64,000 bases of DNA from Thomasclavelia spiroformis DSM 1552 (GTDB lineage Bacteria > Bacillota_I > Bacilli_A > Erysipelotrichales > Coprobacillaceae), in assembly GCF_025149465.1 (NCBI RefSeq), contig NZ_CP102275.1, forward strand, positions 1,054,001 through 1,118,000, given 5' to 3'. Position numbers and translations under genes: made by a program. Below, piece after piece: positions 52,401 through 59,573 of the stretch (positions are counted from its first letter, which is position 1; each line of letters starts with the position of its first letter). The notes beneath the pieces were generated by a model, which ran no database searches, had not been told where the DNA came from, and saw only the letters and a list, made by a program, of their open reading frames with translations.

Positions 52401-55379
52401 TTAACTGATAAATATATCAAATTAAAAGAAAATGGTACTAATGACGTTGAAAGTGTTGAGATTAATGAAAATAATGTAGAAGTTACATTAAACGGTACAA
52501 AACAATTAACTGCAAAAGTATTACCTGAAAATGTATTAAATTCAAACGTTTACTGGGAAAGTTCGAATGAAAAAATTGTCTCAGTAGACAAAAATGGAGT
52601 TGTTACAGGAAATAAATTAGGCTCTGCAACAATTAAAGCAGTATCATCACAAGATAAAACCAAGTTTGATACAATAAAAGTGACTGTTACTACAGTTAAA
52701 ATAGATGAAGAATCTCAAGAATACTATTATCCATTTGAGGGAAATGCTGATGATTCTTGGGGTGATAGAAATGGTACAGTAAATGAAGCACAATTTAAAG
52801 ATGGAAAGTCCGGAAATGCATTATATATTGACAATGAAAAACAGAATGTTACTTTTGAAGAAGATAATAAATTTAATCAAGATTCTTCATGGTCAGTAAG
52901 TTACTGGGTGAATTGTACTGCAGAATTAAATAAACGTGTTTCCGTATTAATGGATCGAGGTTTAGATTTCTCATTCGACTTAAAAATGTCTCCAACACGT
53001 GATGCGGGATTCCATGTTGGTAAAAAAGATGGAGATGTTTTAACATTTGCATATCCATTTAAAGAAAATAATTGGTACCACATTGTCTGGACTCAAAGTA
53101 AGCAAGACGGTTTATCAATGTATGTAAATGGTAAATTTTTTGCGAATAATAACTGGACAAAAACTGGAAAAACATTAGCTCCTATTGATGTTATTGGTGG
53201 AACAGGATTTACTGGATATATTGATGAATTAAAAGTTTATAATCGAGTATTAAGTCAAGCTGAAGTTACTTCTGATATGTTATTAAAAGGTTTAAATGTT
53301 AGTGAAAAAAATGTTAATATGTTCTTAAATGAAACTTATCAAATTGAAACTAATTTAATTAGTGATAATGTTGATAAAACAATTACATATAAATCATTAA
53401 ACCCTCTAGTTGCTACTGTAAATGATGAAGGAACTGTAACAGCAGTAGCAAAAGGTAAAGCAATCATTGTTGTTGAAAATAAAGCTGGTGGATTTAGAGA
53501 AGAAGTTGAAATTAATGTTGAAAAGAAAATTAATATTAAAAACGTGTTGAAAACATATGAACTTCCAGAAAAATACTTAAGTGATGTTGAAAAGGCACCA
53601 GGTACTGATCGTCAATATTTAGGTCAACCAGATATGGTTAGAACTAAATCTGGTCGCTTAATTACGGCTTATCCTAAAGGACATGGAAAAGGACCTATCA
53701 TCATGAAAATTAGTGATGATAATGGAGAAACATGGACTGAAAAAGAAAACACTCCAAAATCATGGGTTGGATCTCAAGAAACACCTACTATGTATGTCTT
53801 AAATCTCGAAGATGGAACTGAACGTATTATGTTGATTACTGCTTGTCCTGGATGGGGGACTGACAACGATGGCAATACTTATGGATGGAATACTAGTTAT
53901 TCTGATGATAATGGAGAAACATGGACAGAATACAAACATTTCTATGAGAAGATTCGTGGAAATGATGATAATGATGCAATCGTTGCGATGGCAAGTTTAG
54001 TGCAACTTAAAGATAAAGATGGAAATTATATCCAAAAATGGATGGGTATTTATCATAACTATGCTTATGAAAACTTCAAAACATACTTAACATTTGATGA
54101 AAATGGTAATGAGGTATGGAGTGAACCAGAGACTTTTTTACAAGATTATCGGTCAATTGAAAAAGAATATCAAATGTGTGAAATTGGAATGTTTAGATCT
54201 CCTGACGGTGAACGTATCGTTGGTCTTGCTAGAAGCCAATCACATAAAAATCCAACAACATTAATTTATTCAGATGATGAAGGTGAAACATGGTCTAAGC
54301 CAATAGATTTACCAGGTTCTTTAGCTGGAGAACGTCATAAAGCTACTTACGATCCAATTAGTGGGAGATTGTTAATTACTTTCCGAGAAATTCAATATGA
54401 TTTAAACGACAATGGTAAATTTGATGGCGGTAATGACTGGCACTGTGGTGAATGGGTTGCGTGGGTTGGAACTTATGAAGATTTAATGAACCAAGAAGAT
54501 GGTGATTATGTTATCCAATTAGAAGAAGATTGGGCTCAAAATACATATTCTGGTGATACAGGATATACTGGTGTAGTTGTCCTAGAAGACGGTACATTTA
54601 TCATGGATTCTTATGGTCACTGGAATCGTGAATTCTCTGAAAATTGGGGATGGGGTAAAGTAACAACTGACTTATGTTATATCAAACAAGCAAAATTTAA
54701 AATTGGTCATTTAGAAAATGCCTATGGATTAGTAAATCGAGATTCATTAAACGAATACATTGAGAAAGTGAAAAAAGAATTATTACCAGAAGATTCTTAT
54801 ACTGAAAAATCATATGCAGAATTCATAGAAGCATATAATCATGCTTTAGATGTACAGGATGATGATTTCTCACAACAAGTTCAAGTTGATAAAACTTTAG
54901 ATGTATTAAAAAAAGGTTTTGAATCATTGGTAAAGAAACCAGTAGTAGATTTTAATAAATTTTATAAACTATTAAAAGAAGCAAACGCACTAAATAAAGA
55001 TGATTATACAAAAGAATCATTTGATGTATTACGTGCTGCTATAAGCGTAGCAGAAAAAATTGATGAAAATGCTACACAAGAACAAGTTGATTCAGCTACT
55101 AAATTACTACTAGACGCTATGGATGGTTTAGTTAAAGTGAATAAACTTCCTTGGACTCCACTTGAACCAAGTAAACCACTTGAACCAAGTAAACCACTTG
55201 AACCAAGTAAACCAATAAAACCTGCAGAACCTATTGAAGATGAAAAGGAAGATAATGCTAATCCAATAACAGGTAATACAAACAATGTTGCGTTATATAG
55301 TACATTTGCAGTGATATCATTAATTGCTCTTGGTGCTATAATCATTAAACAAAGAATAACGAATAATCAAAATTATTAA
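49488..55379 (+). CDS. Wall-anchored glycosidase: GH123-like plus Asp-box sialidase-like domains
   Basis: A 1963-residue exported protein. Signal peptide (1-30), two beta-sandwich modules (about 35-305), Big_2 domain (about 320-400), a DUF4091/GH123-like catalytic region (about 400-910) with the adjacent acid pair D749-E750 in YIGIDERGFDG, Big_2 (about 985-1075), LamG-like domain (about 1078-1260), Big_2-like (about 1266-1345), and a beta-propeller (about 1360-1740) with three Asp boxes (SDDNGETW near 1408 and 1471, SDDEGETW near 1594). Two FIVAR modules, PLEPSK repeats, the sorting motif NPITGN (about 1925), a membrane helix and a short tail follow. GH123 enzymes remove beta-GalNAc; with a sialidase-like fold this suggests attack on mucin or glycolipid glycans. 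A sialidase FRIP motif is not obvious, so the second activity is uncertain. Confidence 0.9.
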   Translation: MIKKFFKVLVSSMMAFMYVMPSVATTTFAKEDYLVVDDNVTSTTLQNYFIYSESEDDAGLTGWSNSDAKIGEGELKTQHWVWNENNTEASKHSYQFTFVGTGVELIGITPTGSSKNIYKLDEGESEEVTLETTGVAKEQVLYSVKNLAYGTHTITVLLPNDGSQKGLQVSYAKVYGSRAEIEETTTISHKKTSGTSNKFTFSDGHWLGDSDEHTWSTIPPKDNPKEVYYTVDFVGHAIDIYAGKNKPMGYVAYYVDDIFYGEYSLYNKENINSTLIKKIDGLSEGKHTLKAVATGKKEDAATNTGIDCAKVVVYHAPYAVNGIEIADKNITLIEGATHQITYSVTPDYADLKDVRYETADSNIASVNAKGEIIAEGVGDTIITVISDAYSIKEEINVTVEQGTLSLHGSIVDIDTQYTQETYDKVNELGLTSKKLFGWKNDRLLSEIALITKGCSLKNVKVTATDLVSGDNTISKDNITTTFIKSTKAYNGPFLGYGSTTRPVPEDNGKNRGESSDILYQTSPINVGFNKVQPVWVELYIPKNAVAGKYTTTLTVEADGLDNPLTFTYIVDIKDVTLKDADEYRDSFDIELWQYPYASAEYYGVVPFSDEHLEIMKSGMELYKSIGGHAITTTIVEEAWGGQTYSKNDVHYPSMVKWTKNTDGSFNYDYTDFDKWVEFNKSLGIGDKIVLYSIAPWHNSFAYWEGNKLTYESYTVGSDRYKKVWGDFLKDLIDHLMEKGWFYDSYIGIDERGFDGRAFDLIDSVVNINDVPLKTAGAMDHFTTKKDLALRVTDLNVGDTAAAANPEAFSELVKEREALGYKTTLYSCTEHQPGNFSLSAPVESYWSLINAGQETGGFLRWAYDAWVEDPLNDATHNAFEPGDCFLIYPDVKGTENPVSKSSVRLERMGEGVRDVNKIKQILAEIPRLQTDVDVMYSKVTQIARTVNNRYMTEAEIEKLAEEMNTFKSDLNDLTDKYIKLKENGTNDVESVEINENNVEVTLNGTKQLTAKVLPENVLNSNVYWESSNEKIVSVDKNGVVTGNKLGSATIKAVSSQDKTKFDTIKVTVTTVKIDEESQEYYYPFEGNADDSWGDRNGTVNEAQFKDGKSGNALYIDNEKQNVTFEEDNKFNQDSSWSVSYWVNCTAELNKRVSVLMDRGLDFSFDLKMSPTRDAGFHVGKKDGDVLTFAYPFKENNWYHIVWTQSKQDGLSMYVNGKFFANNNWTKTGKTLAPIDVIGGTGFTGYIDELKVYNRVLSQAEVTSDMLLKGLNVSEKNVNMFLNETYQIETNLISDNVDKTITYKSLNPLVATVNDEGTVTAVAKGKAIIVVENKAGGFREEVEINVEKKINIKNVLKTYELPEKYLSDVEKAPGTDRQYLGQPDMVRTKSGRLITAYPKGHGKGPIIMKISDDNGETWTEKENTPKSWVGSQETPTMYVLNLEDGTERIMLITACPGWGTDNDGNTYGWNTSYSDDNGETWTEYKHFYEKIRGNDDNDAIVAMASLVQLKDKDGNYIQKWMGIYHNYAYENFKTYLTFDENGNEVWSEPETFLQDYRSIEKEYQMCEIGMFRSPDGERIVGLARSQSHKNPTTLIYSDDEGETWSKPIDLPGSLAGERHKATYDPISGRLLITFREIQYDLNDNGKFDGGNDWHCGEWVAWVGTYEDLMNQEDGDYVIQLEEDWAQNTYSGDTGYTGVVVLEDGTFIMDSYGHWNREFSENWGWGKVTTDLCYIKQAKFKIGHLENAYGLVNRDSLNEYIEKVKKELLPEDSYTEKSYAEFIEAYNHALDVQDDDFSQQVQVDKTLDVLKKGFESLVKKPVVDFNKFYKLLKEANALNKDDYTKESFDVLRAAISVAEKIDENATQEQVDSATKLLLDAMDGLVKVNKLPWTPLEPSKPLEPSKPLEPSKPIKPAEPIEDEKEDNANPITGNTNNVALYSTFAVISLIALGAIIIKQRITNNQNY

Positions 55380-55420
55380 TTACTATTTTATCTTAAAATG
55401 AATATTGAGCTATCATAATT

Positions 55421-55445
55421 TTGGGTTACCCAAATTTTTAAGGGG
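55421..55445 (+). terminator. Terminator after the glycosidase gene
   Basis: TTTGGGT and ACCCAAA arms directly adjoining, followed by TTTTTAA. A second hairpin with AAGGAACA/TGTTCCTT lies at about 55533-55572. Confidence 0.6.
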
Positions 55446-55606
55446 AACCGTCAGAAATTTGGGGGCAAATTGGAGGGGCCTTAAAATGAAATAAAAAAGT
55501 TAAGACTCCCAAAGTCAAAAATATGAAAGAAGGAACAGTAATCTCAACAGGAGAAAATTGTTCCTTTCTTTTGGTTATACTTCATATGTTTTATATTTTA
55601 ATTGGG

Positions 55607-55790
55607 ATTTTAAATAATCCAGTGGTTGAGCTATAACGATTTGTGTGGTCAAGCTATGACACAAGAGTAGTTGAACTTTCACAAATCAGTGGTTAAGCAA
55701 TAAACTGAATGTGGTTTAAGGTATTCAAAAAGATGGAAACAACCATCTTTAAGAGGGGTTTATAAATAATCCTGTGGTAGATATAAAAGT
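55607..55790. repeat. Imperfect direct repeats, possible IS21-type terminal repeats
   Basis: GTGGTTGAGCTATAAC, GTGGTCAAGCTATGAC and GTGGTTAAGCAATAAAC recur at spacings of roughly 23-65 bases, and TAAATAATCC-GTGGT appears at both 55612 and 55768. IS21-family elements carry such multiple terminal repeats. No transposase is here; an IstB fragment lies far away at 16.3 kb. Family assignment is a guess. Confidence 0.35.
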
Positions 55791-55802
55791 TAAAATAAGA
55801 TT

Positions 55803-56121
55803 GGTTCTTTCCAATATTGGTTAAATATAATAAAAAATAATGTACAATGTTGGTAAAGGTGATAGATAAATATGCAGGAATTTATTAATATGCTGAGTCC
55901 TGATTTAGAATTTGTTTCAATGCATTCAAATGATGATTGTATTATTTTTCAAGTACAGTCTAAAATAAAAGATCCTATATGTCCTTACTGTGGGACACCA
56001 TCACAAAAATGTCATTTAAAATATAAAAAATCCTTTAACAATCTACCTGTGCATGGTAAAAATGTTGTAATTGAAATTATTAATCGAAAAATATTTTGTA
56101 ACAATTTGGTACTATGTCAAG
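55803..56121 (+). mobile_element. ISL3-family element, left half with transposase N-terminal part
   Basis: The end GGTTCTTTCCAATATTGGTT (55803-55822) is followed by a transposase start at ATG 55872 (AGGTGATAG upstream) encoding MQEFINMLSPDLEFVS and the zinc-ribbon ICPYCGTPSQKCH, LPVHGKNVVIEI and RKIFCNN, the normal ISL3 N-terminal domain. It breaks at 56107 at a 15-base IS terminus. The remainder of an ISL3 transposase lies inverted at 47374-48330, and together they would make a full element of about 1.25 kb. Confidence 0.82.
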
Positions 56122-56291
56122 AAAAAGTACCAGATTACACAAACATGAAACAAGTGACGATATAAATTATGTTGTTTCTGGTACAGGGAAAGCCATTTGT
56201 GACGGAAAAGAAGAATTGTTAAATGCGGGTACTTGTCATATCTGCAAGAAAGGTTCCAAACACAGCATTATCAATACTGGAAATGAAGATT
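56122..56291 (+). pseudogene. Cupin-domain fragment
   Basis: The frame RLHKHETSDDINYVVSGTG, DGKEELLNAGTCHICKKGS and KHSIINTGNEDL is the metal-binding core of a small cupin (His pattern HKH ... H). It is bounded by IS termini on both sides, so both ends of the gene are lost. Confidence 0.75.
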
Positions 56292-56337
56292 TGGTACTAT
56301 GTCAAGATTTTGGACTACATAAATGTAAGAAATTTAA

Positions 56338-57153
56338 TTAATTGATACTAATTAAATAATCATGCTCATATTCATTAGGTGATTTATAATCACAATGTGA
56401 ATGTACTCTTATTGTATTATAAAATCCTTCTATGTATTCAAATACCAGCTTATATGCATGATTATAATTTATAATCTTAAATCTGTTCAGCCATTCCCTT
56501 TTTATCAATGCATGATATGATTCTATACACGCATTATCCCACGGTGTTCCTTTTTGTGAATAGCTTCTTTTCATCTGCTTAGTTAATCTTTTGTATTTCT
56601 TCGATGTATAGTGCACTCCGCGATCTGCATGGATTACTATTGGTTTTGCGCTTTTTCTTCTTTTTTTAGCTGTTTCCAGACATTTTAATACTTCATCTAC
56701 TTCTAATGTTTTGCTTAATGTCCATGCTATTATTTTTCTTGAATAGAGATCCATTATACTGGTTAAATATACAAATCCTTCATCTGCTGTCCAGATATAT
56801 GTTATATCAGTACACCATGCCTGATTTGGTGCTTTTGGATTAAAATCTCGGTTTAGAATATTTTTTAGTTTATTTGAAAAATCACAGTCTTTTGTTGTTA
56901 TTGTATATGGTTTGATATAATGAGCTTTAATATTGTTTTCCCTCATTATGTTTCCTACATATTTTTCACTTATTTTTTCTCCCTCTTTTTTTAGTATTTC
57001 AGTTATTTTAGGAGCTCCATATATTTCTTTTGAATCCTTATAGATTTTCTTGATTCTTTCTGTGATTCTAGCTTTTCTGATTTTTTGTTTACATGGTTTT
57101 CTTTTCAAATATTCATAATATCCTGATTTACTCAGTTGTAATTTTTTTAGCAT
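56338..57153 (-). CDS. IS3-family transposase OrfB, copy 1
   Basis: A 271-residue DDE integrase-core protein (longer when fused to OrfA). HTH_21-like region ITERIKKIYKDSKEIYGAPK, then the catalytic residues in WCTDITYIWT (D), HADRGVHYTS (D) and NACIESYHALIKREW (E). All three are intact, so the copy may be active. It is read as an OrfAB fusion after -1 slippage at 57246-57252 on the minus strand. Confidence 0.95.
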   Translation of the reverse strand: MLKKLQLSKSGYYEYLKRKPCKQKIRKARITERIKKIYKDSKEIYGAPKITEILKKEGEKISEKYVGNIMRENNIKAHYIKPYTITTKDCDFSNKLKNILNRDFNPKAPNQAWCTDITYIWTADEGFVYLTSIMDLYSRKIIAWTLSKTLEVDEVLKCLETAKKRRKSAKPIVIHADRGVHYTSKKYKRLTKQMKRSYSQKGTPWDNACIESYHALIKREWLNRFKIINYNHAYKLVFEYIEGFYNTIRVHSHCDYKSPNEYEHDYLISIN

Positions 57154-57221
57154 ACCGGTAACTGAAGTCTGTTTATCTTTTTTAGATTTTTCTTTTATCC
57201 TTTTATAAAGATCCTGCTTAG

Positions 57222-57518
57222 TTAATTGCCCAGTATGCCAATAGCCTTTTTTAGGACTTCTAAAGCATCCTGTGTATCTTTCAGTTCTTTTTTTAATCTG
57301 GCAATTTCTTTAGCTTCGTCACTTGAATAATTACCGCTTCCTCTTGAATTAATTACGCCGTCATTACTACTGGCATCTTTAAGCCATTTATGAACAGTGC
57401 TATCAGCAATACCAAACTGTTTAGCTATAGCTACTTTAGATTCATCAGGATGTTCTAAAACATATTGAACAACTCCCTGTTTAAATTCATCTGTAAATGT
57501 TGGTTTAGTCATCATCAT
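57222..57518 (-). CDS. IS3-family transposase OrfA, copy 1
   Basis: A 98-residue HTH protein starting MMMTKPTFTDEFKQGVVQY, with an HTH (VAIAKQFGIADSTVHKWLK) and a leucine-zipper-like end (ARLKKELKDTQDALEVLKKA). The start is chosen at the ATG run at 57518, because AAAAGGGG lies just upstream. Near its end, CTAAAAAAGGCT has the slippery AAAAAAG (57246-57252, minus strand) that would give the OrfAB fusion. Confidence 0.92.
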   Translation of the reverse strand: MMMTKPTFTDEFKQGVVQYVLEHPDESKVAIAKQFGIADSTVHKWLKDASSNDGVINSRGSGNYSSDEAKEIARLKKELKDTQDALEVLKKAIGILGN

Positions 57519-57682
57519 ATACCCCTTTTCTATTTTTGATTTAAGCTTATGACATTGTATCATATACTAGCTAGTTCTTCCATTTAACTGGTACAGTTTT
57601 TATTCTAGCATCAATTTAATCTTGTTGACGGTCGTTGTGGAACGATAAATCTCAAAGTTTACAATTATATCCAATGTTACAT

Positions 57683-57719
57683 AAAGCGGTTATTAGTTAA
57701 TATGATTTACCGCTTTTTC
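57683..57719 (+). terminator. Terminator-like hairpin
   Basis: AAAGCGGT and ACCGCTTT with a T run follow the IS copy. No intact gene lies upstream on this strand. Confidence 0.55.
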
Positions 57720-57762
57720 TATATCTAGAAAGAGATGTTTATAAACTTATACAAATACAAAG

Positions 57763-57897
57763 GAAAGCGAATCAAGTAAGCGTATCATAGGACACGCTCA
57801 TTTTGATGTGACTATGGAAGTGTATAATCACTTGGGCGACAGGGCAAGGATTGAAAACGAGATAGCAAAGCTGGATAGTATGACGGTAAACTTCTGA
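57763..57897 (+). pseudogene. Tyrosine recombinase (integrase) C-terminal remnant
   Basis: The frame ESSKRIIGHAHFDVTMEVYN, HLGDRARIENEIAKLDSMTV and stop matches the end of phage/ICE integrases, including the GHxxxxxTMxVY segment with the nucleophilic tyrosine. All upstream domains are gone. GTGTCAAATTGGTGTCAAA follows. A degenerate relative of this end and flank is at 47035-47115. Confidence 0.8.
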
Positions 57898-58019
57898 CAC
57901 CGGAAAAGAAAAAATTGGTGTCAAATTGGTGTCAAACCTAAGAAAAATGACAATTTCAAGAGTGGAAAATGCTTGCAAACCATTGATTTTACTGGGTTTG
58001 CAAAAAAATATAAAAATTA

Positions 58020-58062
58020 TTAGCACTTACCTCTTGACAGTGCTAAAAAATAAGGCTATAAT
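58020..58062 (+). promoter_or_regulatory. CIRCE operator and consensus promoter of hsp20
   Basis: TTAGCACTT (58020-58028), 9 bases, CAGTGCTAA (58038-58046) match the CIRCE element bound by HrcA. TTGACA (58034-58039), exactly 17 bases and TATAAT (58057-58062) form a perfect promoter whose -35 lies within CIRCE. Heat-shock repression by HrcA is strongly suggested. Confidence 0.92.
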
Positions 58063-58170
58063 ATAGTTAGAAATTAGGAAAGAGAAAAAACCTAGTTTCT
58101 CATATAACATTGCATCTTCAACAATGCTAATATGATCTAAGTGTCAAACAACAGAAAGGGGTAATGACTT

Positions 58171-58611
58171 ATGATGATGCCTAGTATTTTTGGAGAAAAT
58201 TTATTTGATGATTGGATGGATTCTTTTGAAGAAGAATTTTTTGGAAGAAAAAATCCACTATATGGTAAACATGCAAAGAATATGATGAAAACAGATGTGC
58301 GTGAAACAGATGGCACATACGAAGTAGATATTGATTTACCTGGTTTTAAAAAAGAAGATATTTCAGTTTCATTTGAAAATGGATATTTAACTGTATCTAC
58401 AAATAAAACTCTTGATCGAGATGATAAAGATAAAGACGGTAAATATATTCGCCAAGAAAGATATGCAGGAAGCATGTCAAGAAGCTTTTTTATCGGAAAG
58501 AATATTCCTAAAGAAGATATCAAAGCTAAATATGAAGATGGTGTATTGAGATTATCAGTACCTAAAAAAGATATCAAGGTTATTGAAAACAATACAATTA
58601 GTATTGAATAA
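58171..58611 (+). CDS. hsp20: Small heat shock protein Hsp20
   Basis: A 146-residue alpha-crystallin-type holdase chaperone. The short Phe/Asp-rich N-terminal arm (FGENLFDDWMDSFEEEFFG) leads to the alpha-crystallin domain (about 40-135: DVRETDGTYEVDIDLPGFKK, ENGYLTVSTNK, GVLRLSVPKK) and the end with IEVIENN-type IxI element ISIE. GAAAGGGG ribosome site. The leader of about 100 bases can form GAGAAA/TTTCTC and CATTG/CAATG hairpins. Expression is governed by CIRCE; no other chaperone gene is nearby. It is an intact gene inside a region of mobile debris. Confidence 0.96.
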   Translation: MMMPSIFGENLFDDWMDSFEEEFFGRKNPLYGKHAKNMMKTDVRETDGTYEVDIDLPGFKKEDISVSFENGYLTVSTNKTLDRDDKDKDGKYIRQERYAGSMSRSFFIGKNIPKEDIKAKYEDGVLRLSVPKKDIKVIENNTISIE

Positions 58612-58618
58612 TAGATTA

Positions 58619-58645
58619 GAGATTGCTTAGGCAATCTCTTTTTTA
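58619..58645 (+). terminator. Terminator of hsp20
   Basis: GAGATTGC-TTAG-GCAATCTC followed by six T. The group II intron 5' end begins immediately after, a target choice known for class C introns. Confidence 0.92.
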
Positions 58646-59113
58646 GTGTGCCACGCATGACATAAGACTAGGTGGTGAAAGTCCACTGTGGGGGTTTCGT
58701 ACTACCAACCACTAGCCGAAGACAAGGTATCCATCGTAAGGTGTGAACGGGAGGAAGTTGGAGGCAAAGTCCTGACCCAAGGAATACGAACTATTTTAGG
58801 CAGAAGCTTATCGGATGAGATTGCTAAACAAATCGAAGTCCAATAGTACGACGGAATAAGCAGTGTAAAGATAGTGGGTACATAGGATGAAAGTGTTATG
58901 TCTTACCGTGGGAGGTCCTAGGAACATGATGAAAATGTAATCATGGTGGAAACGTTTGTCCTAGGAAGTCAGCCGAGGTCATAGTAGTGATGATGATAAC
59001 TGTAATGGTTATCTAGCGAAGGACCGAACATAAGGAGGTGAACTGGAAATGAAAGATACTCAAGATAAAATAGGATACTGTCAACTATCATTAGGCTTAC
59101 TCTATGAAGATAG
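58646..59113 (+). mobile_element. Group II intron, 5' part (ribozyme domains and start of its protein)
   Basis: Begins GTGTGCCACGCATGACATAA, the GUGYG-type 5' splice end, and continues with the highly structured domain I sequence (GGTGGTGAAAGTCCACTG, ACCAACCACTAGCCGAAG, GGAGGCAAAGTCCTGACC). At ATG 59049 the intron protein starts (KDTQDKIGYCQLSLGLLYED) and is cut by IS copy 2 at 59114. No 3' part follows; a 3' fragment of a similar intron is at 16755-17230. The insertion point directly behind a terminator stem is that favoured by class C introns; the class is inference. Confidence 0.82.
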
Positions 59114-59208
59114 TGATGCTAGAATAAAAACTGTACCAGTTAAATGGAAGAACTAGCTAGTATATGATACAATGTCATAAGCTTAAATCAAAAATAGAAA
59201 AGGGGTAT

Positions 59209-59505
59209 ATGATGATGACTAAACCAACATTTACAGATGAATTTAAACAGGGAGTTGTTCAATATGTTTTAGAACATCCTGATGAATCTAAAGTAGCTAT
59301 AGCTAAACAGTTTGGTATTGCTGATAGCACTGTTCATAAATGGCTTAAAGATGCCAGTAGTAATGACGGCGTAATTAATTCAAGAGGAAGCGGTAATTAT
59401 TCAAGTGACGAAGCTAAAGAAATAGCCAGATTAAAAAAAGAACTGAAAGATACACAGGATGCTTTAGAAGTCCTAAAAAAGGCTATTGGCATACTGGGCA
59501 ATTAA
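59209..59505 (+). CDS. IS3-family transposase OrfA, copy 2
   Basis: Apparently the same protein as the copy 1 OrfA: N-terminal HTH for end recognition and C-terminal leucine-zipper-like helix. Start at ATG 59209 behind AAAAGGGG. The slippery AAAAAAG at 59475-59481 in the phase A-AAA-AAG permits a -1 shift into the orfB frame (KKGYWHTGQLTKQDLYKRIK), making the full OrfAB transposase. Confidence 0.92.
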   Translation: MMMTKPTFTDEFKQGVVQYVLEHPDESKVAIAKQFGIADSTVHKWLKDASSNDGVINSRGSGNYSSDEAKEIARLKKELKDTQDALEVLKKAIGILGN

Positions 59506-59573
59506 CTAAGCAGGATCTTTATAAAAGGATAAAAGAAAAATCTAAAAAAGATAAACAGACTTCAGTTACCGGT

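Larger units (their letters stand above)
56292..57613 (-). mobile_element. IS3-family insertion sequence, copy 1
   Basis: A 1322-base unit that reads as identical to 59114-60435 in opposite orientation. Ends are TGATGCTAGAATAAAAAC (left, at 57613 reading down) and TGGTACTATGTCAAG (right, at 56292), with weak inverted similarity that improves internally (TGTACCAG..TAAATG and TGGACTAC..TAAATG). It encodes orfA and orfB joined by a probable -1 frameshift. It has inserted into a cupin gene at 56291. No clear target duplication is seen. Confidence 0.9.

Noticed and set aside
55004-55345. 113-codon minus-strand frame opposite the end of the glycosidase gene
   Set aside because: Its GLLGSSG-type repeats are only the antisense of the PLEPSK repeats.
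56107-56132. 26-base mini-element with TGGTAC/GTACCA ends
   Set aside because: The palindromic look is better explained as a 15-base IS terminus joined by chance to cupin sequence starting AAAAGTACCAG; the ISL3-side copy differs at one base and continues differently.
58137-58658. 173-codon minus-strand frame across hsp20
   Set aside because: It covers the hsp20 coding region in antisense and crosses its ribosome site and terminator; no family resemblance.
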